Source: Brenneria bubanii
Lineage (GTDB): Bacteria > Pseudomonadota > Gammaproteobacteria > Enterobacterales > Enterobacteriaceae
Assembly: GCF_022378355.1 (NCBI RefSeq)
Contig: NZ_JAKMAJ010000009.1
Location: 124,001-188,000, forward strand
Direction of reading: 5' to 3'
Length of the DNA: 64,000 nucleotides
How positions within the stretch are numbered: position 1 is the first letter of the stretch; every line of letters starts with the position of its first letter. The translations under genes and the position numbers were made by a program. This document shows positions 1 through 9,709 of the stretch, one piece after another. The notes beneath the pieces are model-generated. The model had not been told where the DNA came from, did not search any database, and saw only the letters and a program-made list of their open reading frames with translations.

Positions 1-1812
<1,812 letters not shown>

Positions 1813-2163
1813 GCGCTTGTCTCCAGCCCAGCCTGTCGAACGATGTTTGAGAGAGACAGCAAGCAAAATTAATGCCATTGATCATCAAAAGCAGATTCAT
1901 TGTTAGCAGGCTAAGGTTAAATTGTTGAACAATAAAGAAATGGATGTATGACAATATTGCGCAGACAAAAAAGACAGGCGATAAACGATTATTCAAATGC
2001 ACTGCCGTTGCGCATAAAGCCGCCGCGCTGCACTTAAATAAAGCATGGAGATTCAAATGGTTATTGCCAAGGGTTTGCTGGCGATAATAACGGCTTTATG
2101 TGAAGATGCAGAATTCCGCCAGATTCAATCCCGGCGCTCGAGACAGGAATATCGATCCAGCAA
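1813..2163. other. Intergenic region between the ABC ATPase gene and the GntR gene
   Basis: A 351-bp AT-rich stretch between two divergent genes, so it should hold both promoters. I see no convincing gene in it. The most distinct element is the 13-bp palindrome at 1921-1933, listed separately. Confidence 0.5.
1921..1933. promoter_or_regulatory. Candidate operator palindrome
   Basis: ATTGTTGAACAAT is a perfect 6-1-6 palindrome between the divergent ABC ATPase and GntR/FCD genes. GntR/FCD regulators commonly bind short palindromes of this size next to their own gene, so it is a plausible operator for the protein encoded at 2164. This is inference from position and symmetry only. Confidence 0.35.
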
Positions 2164-2823
2164 ATGAAAAAAGAGAGCAGCGAAAACCGTACCCTCAACG
2201 ATAGCGTGGCCGAAGCGCTGCGCAACCGGATCACGCATGGCGAGCTGCGGCCGGGGCAACGGCTATCCGAAGCCGCGCTGAGCGAAAGCCTGGATATCTC
2301 CCGCAACACCCTGCGCGAAGTGTTCCGCATTCTGACGCTGGAAGGGTTGCTGAAACATGAGCCGAACCGCGGGGTGTTTGTCGCCACGCCCGACATGGCC
2401 ACCATCGTGGATATTTACCGGGTACGGCGTCTGGTGGAGTGTCAGGCGTTGGCCCGCGCGTATCCCATGCACCCGGCGGTGAAAAAAATGCGTCAGGCGG
2501 TGGAGCAGGCGCACGCTTGCCGTCAACGCCGCGACTGGATAGGCATCGGCACCGCCAACATGGCGTTTCATACCGCTATCGTTGAATTGGCCGACAGCCG
2601 GCGGCTCAATACCTTCTACCGCCACGTCTCCGCCGAGCTGCGGCTGGCGTTTTATCTGCTGGACGACCCCGAGCACCTGCATGTGCCCTATATCGAAATG
2701 AACGCCCATATTCTGATGCTTACCGAAGCGGGCAAAACGGCGGAATCCGCCGACGCGCTGGCGAGCTACCTCGACCAATCGGAACGGGTTATTCTTGCCG
2801 CCTGGTCGCGGCATACGGCGTAG
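2164..2823 (+). CDS. GntR-family transcriptional regulator, FCD (FadR-like) subfamily
   Basis: Probable metabolite-responsive DNA-binding repressor or activator. Seen: a winged helix-turn-helix in residues about 10-75 (ALRNRITHGELRPGQRLSE, SRNTLREVFRILTLEGLL, RGVFVATP) and a helical FCD ligand domain from about 85 to 215, with histidines in AFHTAIVEL and NAHILML at positions where the family often holds a metal ion. The length of 219 residues is normal. No good ribosome site precedes the ATG; an AGGA lies about 18 bases upstream. It is divergent from the dual-ATPase gene and convergent with the flavoenzyme operon, so either could be its target. The effector is unknown. Confidence 0.87.
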   Translation: MKKESSENRTLNDSVAEALRNRITHGELRPGQRLSEAALSESLDISRNTLREVFRILTLEGLLKHEPNRGVFVATPDMATIVDIYRVRRLVECQALARAYPMHPAVKKMRQAVEQAHACRQRRDWIGIGTANMAFHTAIVELADSRRLNTFYRHVSAELRLAFYLLDDPEHLHVPYIEMNAHILMLTEAGKTAESADALASYLDQSERVILAAWSRHTA

Positions 2824-2892
2824 CGAACGCTCAACGGCCGCCGCTCGAAATGGTGCACTCACCGCCGGCATCAAACCGGCGAAGACGGTATG

Positions 2893-4035
2893 CTACGCGT
2901 TTTCACTCAGGCTGAAACGAGAGATGGCGAAAGGCGAAAGATCATAATCCGTCGATCCGGTGGCGATCAGCTCGCTCATCACCTTGCCGACGCCCGGCCC
3001 CATCTGAAAGCCGTGAGTACAAAAAGCGAAACAGTGGTAAAGCCCTTCATGCTTTGATGAAGGCCCAATAACCGGAATGCCGTCGGGTACCCAGCCTTCG
3101 ACGCCGGACCATGTCCGAACGATGGTCGCCCCTTTCATAATCGGAAACAGGCTGATTGCGGTTTCGGCTGTTGGGCGCAGGTTGGAAAATAGCACCTCCG
3201 AGAGGTTGCTGTTTCTGTCCGCGCGCCCGAGCCGACCTCCGCCGATGACCACCGTTCCGTTAGGCATCTGTTTAAAAGACAGCGGGCGCACCGCCGCCAA
3301 AACCACGGCATCGCAGAAATGCGGCAGTCGAGCGGTGACGAGCATCATCGGGGCAACGGCTTCAAGCGGTACCGGCTCACCCAGCGATGCGCAAAGATCG
3401 CCGCCCCAGGCGCCGGCCGCGTTCAAAATTTTAGGCGCGCGAAATACGCCGGCGGCAGTGGCCGCCGCCCAGCAGGCGCCTTTTCTTTCAAGCCGCAGCG
3501 CCGGAGTATTTTCACTAAAACGAACCCCCAGCGCTTCGGCCTTGCGTTTAAAAGCCAGCATGGTTTGGTATGGCTGAGCAAAACCATCCTGAAGACTGGC
3601 CAACGCCCCAACCGCATGGTCGGAAACGGCCGGCAAATATTGCTTCAGCTCACGGCGATCGAGTAAAACCTCGTGGTCATAACCCAGCTCCTGCATCAGT
3701 GCGGCGCGGGACTTCAGCTGTTGCATTTCACACTCGTTTTCAGCCACCTCAATCTGCGGCGCCAGCTTGAAACCACAGTCATCATCCAGAATGTTTTCGA
3801 TATCATGCCAGATGCCCATGGACATATTGGATATCGGCAGTTCCGCGATATGGCGCTGTAGTCGTCGGACGCCGCCGGCATTGACGCCCGACGCGTGGCG
3901 ACCCACGCTGTCCTTTTCCAGCACAATGACCGACATTCCGTTGATTGCGGCATAAAGCGCCGTTGCGCATCCCTGTATGCCCCCGCCAATAACCAGAAGA
4001 TCGCAATGATTTGATGCCTGGGGAAAATGGTTCAT
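2893..4035 (-). CDS. FAD-dependent amino-acid/opine-type oxidoreductase, HcnC/OoxB-like subunit
   Basis: DAO-family flavoprotein that probably forms the substrate-oxidising subunit of a membrane-associated amine or opine dehydrogenase. Seen: an N-terminal dinucleotide-binding motif (VIGGGIQGCATALYAA) with a glutamate at the end of the second strand (VIVLEKD), an interior typical of glycine/sarcosine-oxidase relatives, and a C-terminal FAD segment (GVEGWVPDGIPVIGPS, HGFQMGPGVGKVM). Length is 380 residues. Its ATG overlaps the upstream stop codon by four bases (ATGA), so it is the last gene of a tightly coupled operon. Relatives include HcnC, octopine/nopaline oxidase subunit B and D-hydroxyproline dehydrogenase; sequence alone does not choose among them. 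Confidence 0.85.
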   Translation of the reverse strand: MNHFPQASNHCDLLVIGGGIQGCATALYAAINGMSVIVLEKDSVGRHASGVNAGGVRRLQRHIAELPISNMSMGIWHDIENILDDDCGFKLAPQIEVAENECEMQQLKSRAALMQELGYDHEVLLDRRELKQYLPAVSDHAVGALASLQDGFAQPYQTMLAFKRKAEALGVRFSENTPALRLERKGACWAAATAAGVFRAPKILNAAGAWGGDLCASLGEPVPLEAVAPMMLVTARLPHFCDAVVLAAVRPLSFKQMPNGTVVIGGGRLGRADRNSNLSEVLFSNLRPTAETAISLFPIMKGATIVRTWSGVEGWVPDGIPVIGPSSKHEGLYHCFAFCTHGFQMGPGVGKVMSELIATGSTDYDLSPFAISRFSLSENA

Positions 4036-5426
4036 ACGGCGCGTCCTTCCTTTGCGCCCGGTTCGACCGCGTAGTTTTCAAGTTCGGCAAGCGGGATAGG
4101 CTTAAGTGGCGCGCGTATCCGGTAATAGCCTACCAGCGCGGGCGTTTCATGACGCTGGGCGGCGATGATGCCCATGACCGCCAGACCGCAAACCCGGCCC
4201 TGACAGGGGCCCATTCCGGTTCGAAACAACGACTTCACTTCGTTGGGTCGCACCGCGCCCGCCTTCACCGCGCGCCGCACCGCGCCCGCGGTAATTTCTT
4301 CGCAGCGGCAAACGATGGTTTCATCCGCCGGCTGAAGGATGTCAGGCGCCGGAGAGTAATAAGCCTCAAGAAAGGGGCGAATGTCGCCTTCACGGCATAG
4401 CGCCTGGCGAAGTCGCGCGCTTTCCCGCCGGTCTGCCCTGCCGGCTTGCGCCGCCAGGCTCAATCCGACCAGACGCCCCTGGAGCGCCGCGGACTTGGCG
4501 CCGCCTATTCCTGCGCTATCGCCAACGGCATAAATACCCGGCACTGACGTTTCGTAATGCTGATTCACCTCAGGGCGAAAACAGTGCTGGCTGCAGTCCC
4601 AGACATGCTTGCAGCAGAGGAGCCGGGTGACCTGCTGATTTGGCACCACGCCCTGATGCAGAGCGACATATTTCGCCGCGATTCGCTGCGGCTTTCCCTT
4701 ATGCTCAAAAGTGACGGCATCGACCGCCTCCGCGCCTTCAATGGCAAGATTGGTCGCATGACGATAAACCGGCACCCCGGCACGGCGGACTTTTTGCATC
4801 AGCATGACGCCTTCGATGAGATATTCTCTCGCCCTGAGGGCTTTTAGCAGATGGGGCAGCGCGGCTTTGAACCGTCCCGGCGGTAAATTCTCGACAATGG
4901 CATTGGGCGGCACGCCGGCATCAATCATCTGGGCGGCAATCGCCCATAACAGCGGTCCGGCGCCGACCAGCACGGTATCCTCCTGAACGATACCGGCGGC
5001 TTTGAGCAGTATCTGTAAGGCGCCGGCCGTGGTCACCCCCGGCAACGTCCAGCCGGGGATCGGGCAGGGGCGCTCCAGCGCGCCGGTGGCGGAAATAATC
5101 CAGCGGGCGCGAATGCTTGTTGACTGGCCGTTGCGGCTAAATTCCACCAGCCGATCGCTGCTGATATTCCAAACGCTGGCGTTGGGAATATATTCGGCGC
5201 GGCTTTCACGAAAGCGCGCAACCAAAGCCAACCCCGAGGAATAGTCGTCGCCAAGTATTTTACGGCGCGCGCTGCCGGCGGTTTCAATTCCCCGATATAT
5301 CTGCCCGCCCGGCGAAGGCTGTTCGTCGAAAACAATCACCGATAAACCGGCAGCCGCTGCTTCAATCGCCGCCGCCATACCGGCGGGACCGGCGCCGATT
5401 ATCGCGACATCGACAACGCGTATCAT
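4032..5426 (-). CDS. FAD/NAD(P)-binding oxidoreductase with C-terminal BFD-like [2Fe-2S] domain, HcnB/OoxA-like
   Basis: Middle subunit of the same enzyme, likely passing electrons from the substrate flavin to the [2Fe-2S] partner. Seen: a pyridine-nucleotide-disulfide-reductase-like fold with VAIIGAGPAGMAAAIEAA at residues 7-24, a second nucleotide motif (DTVLVGAGPLLWAIA) near 150, and a late FAD motif (GIYAVGDSAGIGGAKSAA) near 300. The C-terminal 90 residues carry a cysteine pattern for a BFD-like cluster: CRC near 380 and CQGRVC near 410. The length of 464 residues matches HcnB. The start overlaps the preceding gene's stop by four bases and its stop overlaps the next gene's start likewise. 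Confidence 0.86.
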   Translation of the reverse strand: MIRVVDVAIIGAGPAGMAAAIEAAAAGLSVIVFDEQPSPGGQIYRGIETAGSARRKILGDDYSSGLALVARFRESRAEYIPNASVWNISSDRLVEFSRNGQSTSIRARWIISATGALERPCPIPGWTLPGVTTAGALQILLKAAGIVQEDTVLVGAGPLLWAIAAQMIDAGVPPNAIVENLPPGRFKAALPHLLKALRAREYLIEGVMLMQKVRRAGVPVYRHATNLAIEGAEAVDAVTFEHKGKPQRIAAKYVALHQGVVPNQQVTRLLCCKHVWDCSQHCFRPEVNQHYETSVPGIYAVGDSAGIGGAKSAALQGRLVGLSLAAQAGRADRRESARLRQALCREGDIRPFLEAYYSPAPDILQPADETIVCRCEEITAGAVRRAVKAGAVRPNEVKSLFRTGMGPCQGRVCGLAVMGIIAAQRHETPALVGYYRIRAPLKPIPLAELENYAVEPGAKEGRAV

Positions 5427-5716
5427 CCTTTCACCTGTGGAAAAGCGCGCTGGCGGCGTACATTCATGCCTTCACGTACGGTCGTCATGCAGGCCTGGCG
5501 ATTGGCTATTCCTTCAATCTCCACAAGGCAATCGAAGCATGATCCCATCATACAAAATACGCCGCGCGGGGAACCGCTGACGACGCTGTCGCGCAGGCTG
5601 CGCAGATTGGCGCCGACCAGGGCGGCGGCCACGCTGTCGCCGGCCTGAGCCTGAATCGTTTGGCCTTCGTAGGTAAAGGTTACGGCCGTATCTATATTCT
5701 CAATACGTTTGGGCAT
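5423..5716 (-). CDS. Small [2Fe-2S]-binding subunit, HcnA/OoxX-like
   Basis: Ferredoxin-like subunit of the three-part flavoenzyme. Seen: 97 residues with a Fer2_4-type plant ferredoxin fold and cysteines C55, C60, C63 and C75 in FCMMGSCFDC and RQACM, the expected C-x4-C-x2-C...C spacing. It is the first gene of the operon running 5716 to 2893, and its stop overlaps the start of the next gene by ATGA. The whole set (97, 464 and 380 residues) has the size and order of HcnABC, but the neighbouring LysR gene and opine-type permeases fit an opine, proline or hydroxyproline dehydrogenase better than cyanide synthesis. Confidence 0.85.
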   Translation of the reverse strand: MPKRIENIDTAVTFTYEGQTIQAQAGDSVAAALVGANLRSLRDSVVSGSPRGVFCMMGSCFDCLVEIEGIANRQACMTTVREGMNVRRQRAFPQVKG

Positions 5717-5933
5717 GACTAAATCTCCGGGTAATAAGCCGTCGAATAATGCCGCCGGGAGAAGCCGATGAACGTTTCCTCTTCAGCGTGCAATGACGAC
5801 TATCAAAGCGCCCGAACGGGGATAATTCAAATGAGTTTACGCAGGACTTCCATGACTGAATATTATGCAGCGGGCGGAAAAAGATCGTTAACTCACCGGC
5901 GATAATGCCAATGCCAATGTCCCCATCCGTCGT

Positions 5934-6848
5934 TTAGCCTGATTCAGCCATGCCCAACTCGCGATAAAGAAAATCCCAGAATGCCTCGGTGAATTCCGAA
6001 ACGAGATCGCCATTGGCGCCATCGACCGCGCTTATTTCCGTAAATCCGGCCTCAAGAAACGGCTGAAAAGGGCGGATCGTCAGACCGCGCCCCAGAAACT
6101 CATGGGCGGAAAAGGGATCCGTCACCGCCAGCCCCGCTCCCGCCATGACCATGGAACAGGCGGTGTGAGAATAATAGGTCTCGATCATTGAAGCCTTGTC
6201 GATCCCCTCTAACTCCACGCTCAGACGTTTGGAAAAAATCGAGCCCGGCTCAATGTCGATGAGCTTTTCACCAACTAAGTCAGTACGCGTCAAAAAGGGC
6301 TTGCTCGCAAGCGGATGGTCGGATGGCAATGCCACGACCGCGGCGATTGAACGATGACGACAGAGCATGCCGGCGCGATCGAATTGAAAGTCAACATACC
6401 CCAACTCGACGTTGCCCGAAGCAACCCGCTCAATAACCGTTGGCGAAGGTAATGCATCCAGCGAAACATGCAGCCCTTCCCGCTCGCGAATAAACCGGGC
6501 GAGAAAACGGGCCAGAATGCCATTGGCCAATGCGGGCATCGCAACGATGCGTAATGTCCCGGCAAAATTGCGGCCGATATCCTCTGCCGCCTTACCAATC
6601 CGGTCAAGACCGATAAACGCATTCTGCACTTCATGCATCAGGGCAAATGCCGCCGAGGTCGGCACTAAACGATTTCCTTTACGATCGAACAGACGCAGTT
6701 TTGTACTCCGCTCGAAATCGGCGATCAGGCGGCTGACCGCCGGCTGTGTCACAAACAGCAGTTCGGCTGCCGCCGTGATCTGACCGGTCAGCATGACGGC
6801 GCGAAATGCCTCAACCTGCCTGAGATTAAGTCGGTGCGACTGAAACAT
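5934..6848 (-). CDS. LysR-family transcriptional regulator
   Basis: DNA-binding regulator, probably controlling the flavoenzyme operon and/or the divergent importer. Seen: an N-terminal winged HTH in residues 8-65 (NLRQVEAFRAVMLTGQITAAAELLFVTQPAVSRLIADFE), then a two-lobed effector-binding domain (TLRIVAMPALANGILARF, VASGNVELGYVDF, SDHPLASKPF). The length of 304 residues is standard. The HTH resembles regulators of the OccR/NocR type used in opine catabolism. It is transcribed away from the permease gene at 7133, the classic divergent LysR layout, so the 284-bp gap should contain the operator. Which small molecule it senses cannot be read from sequence. Confidence 0.88.
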   Translation of the reverse strand: MFQSHRLNLRQVEAFRAVMLTGQITAAAELLFVTQPAVSRLIADFERSTKLRLFDRKGNRLVPTSAAFALMHEVQNAFIGLDRIGKAAEDIGRNFAGTLRIVAMPALANGILARFLARFIREREGLHVSLDALPSPTVIERVASGNVELGYVDFQFDRAGMLCRHRSIAAVVALPSDHPLASKPFLTRTDLVGEKLIDIEPGSIFSKRLSVELEGIDKASMIETYYSHTACSMVMAGAGLAVTDPFSAHEFLGRGLTIRPFQPFLEAGFTEISAVDGANGDLVSEFTEAFWDFLYRELGMAESG

Positions 6849-7132
6849 AACATTACCTTATGATAAAAACAGTTTGCCACTCCGCCAGCGTTTCAAACGA
6901 CGCAATGCGGTCGTCCAGAGCGGGGAATCCGCCTTTCACTCGCGGAATTATGCAACAATAACGGAACTATTAGCGCCAGTAACGCGATAACTCATTAATA
7001 TTAAATAAATAAAATAAAAGCATAACATTGTGTAATGCAAGGGGTTTAAATTTTAATTTTCCAGATCCCGTCATCCATTGCAACACTGCCGAAACCGCAT
7101 GTGAAAAACACAGACACAAAAGGGATTCCGCG

Positions 7133-7858
7133 ATGTCCAGTTTGCAACTATTGTCATTCGGCGAAGGAGGCTGGGGATACTTCCTGATAGCCGCATTGGG
7201 CACCACATTCTCCCTGGCGCTTTTGGGCATGATTGTCGGCACGCTATTGGGCATCTGCGGTTCGCTCGCCATGCTGTCAGGCATGCCGTTTTTCCGCGCC
7301 CTCGCCAACGGCTATGCAACCTTGTTTCGCGGAATCCCCGATCTCCTGGTGATTTACCTGTTCTATTTTGGCTCGTCGAGCGCGCTGACGGCCGTCAACC
7401 GTTTTTTGGGCGGCGAAGGGTTCGTCGGCGTCCCGGCTTTCGCCATCGGCGTCGGCGCGCTCGGAATCGTGTCCGGAGCCTATCTGACCGAAGTTTTTCG
7501 CGGCGCTATCCAGGCGATAGACAAGGGAGAAATCGAGGCGGCGCTGGCATTCGGCATGGGCATCAAGCAGCGCATAAGGCGCATTGTGCTGCCGCTGGCG
7601 GCACGCCATGCCCTGCCTGGAGTCGGCAATGTCTGGCAGATGCTGCTCAAGGAAACGGCCCTGATTTCGGTTATTGGGGTGGTCGAGCTGATGCGCCAGT
7701 CGCAAATTGCCGGCGGATCCACCCATCAGTACTTCACGTTTTACCTGGCGGCGGCACTGCTGTACCTCTGTCTTTCCTGGCTATCCGGGCGATGTTTTGA
7801 GCGGGCGGAAAGAGCTTCAATGCGTTCAATCAAACGCAGCGCAGGGCCTAACGCATGA
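7133..7858 (+). CDS. Polar amino-acid/opine ABC transporter permease (HisQ/OccQ-like)
   Basis: Inner-membrane subunit of an amino-acid or opine importer. Seen: 241 residues, about five hydrophobic segments, and the family EAA loop at EAALAFGMGIKQRIRRIVLP before the last segments. FRGIPDLLVIYLFYFG is typical of HisQ/OccQ proteins. I take ATG 7133 because AAGGGATT lies seven bases before it; the open frame extends further upstream to 7028 but that part does not look coding. Its stop overlaps the start of the second permease by ATGA. No HisP-type ATPase gene accompanies the set anywhere in the window. Confidence 0.87.
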   Translation: MSSLQLLSFGEGGWGYFLIAALGTTFSLALLGMIVGTLLGICGSLAMLSGMPFFRALANGYATLFRGIPDLLVIYLFYFGSSSALTAVNRFLGGEGFVGVPAFAIGVGALGIVSGAYLTEVFRGAIQAIDKGEIEAALAFGMGIKQRIRRIVLPLAARHALPGVGNVWQMLLKETALISVIGVVELMRQSQIAGGSTHQYFTFYLAAALLYLCLSWLSGRCFERAERASMRSIKRSAGPNA

Positions 7859-8574
7859 TGACCGAACTGAATTTCCTGCATGATATGTTAATGCGTCTGC
7901 TGCCGGGCATTCCGTTAACGATTCAGTTAGCTGCCTGCGCGGTATTTTTCGGCGGGATTCTCGGACTGATTTTGGCGCTGATGAGAACCTCGGCTTCTTC
8001 CCTCCTCAATCTGCTGGCCAAGGGCTACATCACCCTTTTCCGGGGATCGCCGCTTCTGGTTCAGATTTACCTGGTTTATTACGGACTCAGCCAATTTCCT
8101 GAACTGCGTTCCAGCGTTATCTGGCCCTTGCTGCGTCAGCCCTGGTGGTGCGCGGTTTTCGCTTTATCCTTGAACACCGCGGCTTACGTCGCCGAAATCA
8201 TTCGGGGTTCGATTATCACCGTTCCCCGCGGACAGATTGAGGCGGCGCTTGCCTTCGGCATGACAACCAGACAGACCTATCGACGGATCATTCTACCGCA
8301 AGCCGTTGTTCGCATGCTGCCAGCCTATGGCAACGAAATCATCCTCATGGTGAAAGCGACGGCGCTGTCGTCGACGATTACCTTAATGGAAATTACCGGA
8401 CTGGCGGCGCAAGCGATTTCTGAAACCTATCGTCCGGTTGAAATATTCGCCGTCGCCGGTTTGATTTATCTGACGCTGAATTTCTCCGCCGTTTACATCA
8501 TTCGATTACTGGAACAACGCCTGTCGCCGACCGCCGCCGTCCCCGGACAAACGCAGAGCAGACATTATTTCTAA
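7855..8574 (+). CDS. Polar amino-acid/opine ABC transporter permease (HisM/OccM-like)
   Basis: Second membrane subunit, expected to pair with the product of 7133-7858 as a heterodimer. Seen: 239 residues, five hydrophobic stretches, FRGSPLLVQIYLVYYGLSQ in the first half and the EAA loop EAALAFGMTTRQTYRRIILP near residue 135. The ATGATG start overlaps the preceding TGA, so translation is probably coupled. The sequence belongs to the His/Glu/Gln/Arg/opine permease family; the substrate is best inferred from the flavoenzyme and LysR neighbours, which suggest an imino acid, opine or basic amino acid. Confidence 0.87.
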   Translation: MMTELNFLHDMLMRLLPGIPLTIQLAACAVFFGGILGLILALMRTSASSLLNLLAKGYITLFRGSPLLVQIYLVYYGLSQFPELRSSVIWPLLRQPWWCAVFALSLNTAAYVAEIIRGSIITVPRGQIEAALAFGMTTRQTYRRIILPQAVVRMLPAYGNEIILMVKATALSSTITLMEITGLAAQAISETYRPVEIFAVAGLIYLTLNFSAVYIIRLLEQRLSPTAAVPGQTQSRHYF

Positions 8575-8681
8575 CCACGGATTGATAGCCAATGGCATGT
8601 GGACTTCAGAATATCAATATGGCGCATGGCATTCGGCGGCGAATAAAAAAACTCGGTCAATAAGATAAAGGGGATAACCAC

Positions 8682-9539
8682 ATGATCACAGAAAAGGTCA
8701 ACAATATGAGACTCGCCACACTCTCGCTGATTACCGCCGTCGCCATGACGCTCTCGGCGCCCGCGTTTGCTCAAAATAAAATACGCGTCGCCACCGAAGG
8801 GGCTTTCGCGCCGTGGAACTTCACCAACGCCAGGGGGCAGCTCGACGGATTCGAGATTGACCTGACTCACGAACTTTGCGCCCGCATTCAAGCTGACTGC
8901 CCTATCTATGCTCAAAGCTGGGATGGCATTATTCCTTCGGTCAAAACCGGAAAGTACGATGTCATCGTGGCATCCATGAGCATTACGCCAAAACGTCAGC
9001 AGGTTATTGCGTTCTCCGAGCCTTATGCCGTGGCGATCAATACTTTCCTGACGCTCAAGGATAGCGCGCTTTCCACGCTGGCCGGCAAGGGGGAAAATCT
9101 TGGACTCGAAGCGGATCGGGCCAAGGCGGACGCCGTCATCGCCGCGCTCGCCAGCCAGTTGCAAGGCAAGGTTATCGGCGTACAAACCTCCACCACCGCG
9201 GCCTCGTTTCTCGCCGACCGCTTTAAGGGCATCGACGTGCGGGAATATAAAACCATCGATGAAGCCAATATGGATCTCATCGCCGGACGCGTTGACGCGA
9301 TATTGGCAAACGTAACCGTTCTGCAGGAAGCGCTGAAAACCCCCGATATGGACGGTGCGCAAATTAGCGGGCCGCTATTTTCCGGCAAGGCCTTCGGCGC
9401 CGTCGCTATCGGCCTGCGTAAAGAGGATACGGCCTTGAAATCCGCGTTAGATTCGGGTCTGAAAACGATGCGGAGCGACGGATCGCTGAAGAAGCTGAGT
9501 GAAAAATGGTTTGGTTTTGACATTACCCCCAAAGATTAG
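8682..9539 (+). CDS. Periplasmic amino-acid/opine-binding protein (SBP family 3)
   Basis: Solute receptor of the importer encoded just upstream. Seen: a signal peptide ending ...MTLSAPAFA before QNKIRVATEG, then the SBP_bac_3 signature region (GAFAPWNFTNARGQLDGFEIDLTHELCARI) and SWDGIIPSVKTGKYDVIVASMSITPKRQQVIAFSEPY, typical of lysine/arginine/ornithine/opine-binding proteins such as OccT. An insertion near residues 120-155 (TLAGKGENLGLEADRAKADAVIAAL) also occurs in opine-binding relatives. AAGGGGAT precedes ATG 8682; an inner ATG at 8706 gives a more compact signal peptide and is an alternative. A 107-bp gap separates it from the second permease gene. Confidence 0.87.
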   Translation: MITEKVNNMRLATLSLITAVAMTLSAPAFAQNKIRVATEGAFAPWNFTNARGQLDGFEIDLTHELCARIQADCPIYAQSWDGIIPSVKTGKYDVIVASMSITPKRQQVIAFSEPYAVAINTFLTLKDSALSTLAGKGENLGLEADRAKADAVIAALASQLQGKVIGVQTSTTAASFLADRFKGIDVREYKTIDEANMDLIAGRVDAILANVTVLQEALKTPDMDGAQISGPLFSGKAFGAVAIGLRKEDTALKSALDSGLKTMRSDGSLKKLSEKWFGFDITPKD

Positions 9540-9709
9540 TCCCGGCAGGATTTTCATTATCGCGCGGGCGAGCATATTCGTCTCTAACATAGCCGACAGC
9601 CTACCGGTGGTAGAAATAGCCCGACTACGGCGCATTGAACGCCATGAGTCAGGTTTAGCGCCGGGCTTAAGATAAACGCCCGGTTGATTGTTTATCGGCC
9701 GGTCGCTGG

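Noticed and set aside
2263-2874. A 203-codon minus-strand frame under the GntR gene
   Set aside because: The plus strand encodes a clear GntR/FCD protein; the minus frame shows no family features.
2893-5716. Hydrogen cyanide synthase HcnABC
   Set aside because: Size and order fit, but opine and hydroxyproline dehydrogenases share them, and the neighbouring opine-type importer and LysR gene fit those better. Left open.
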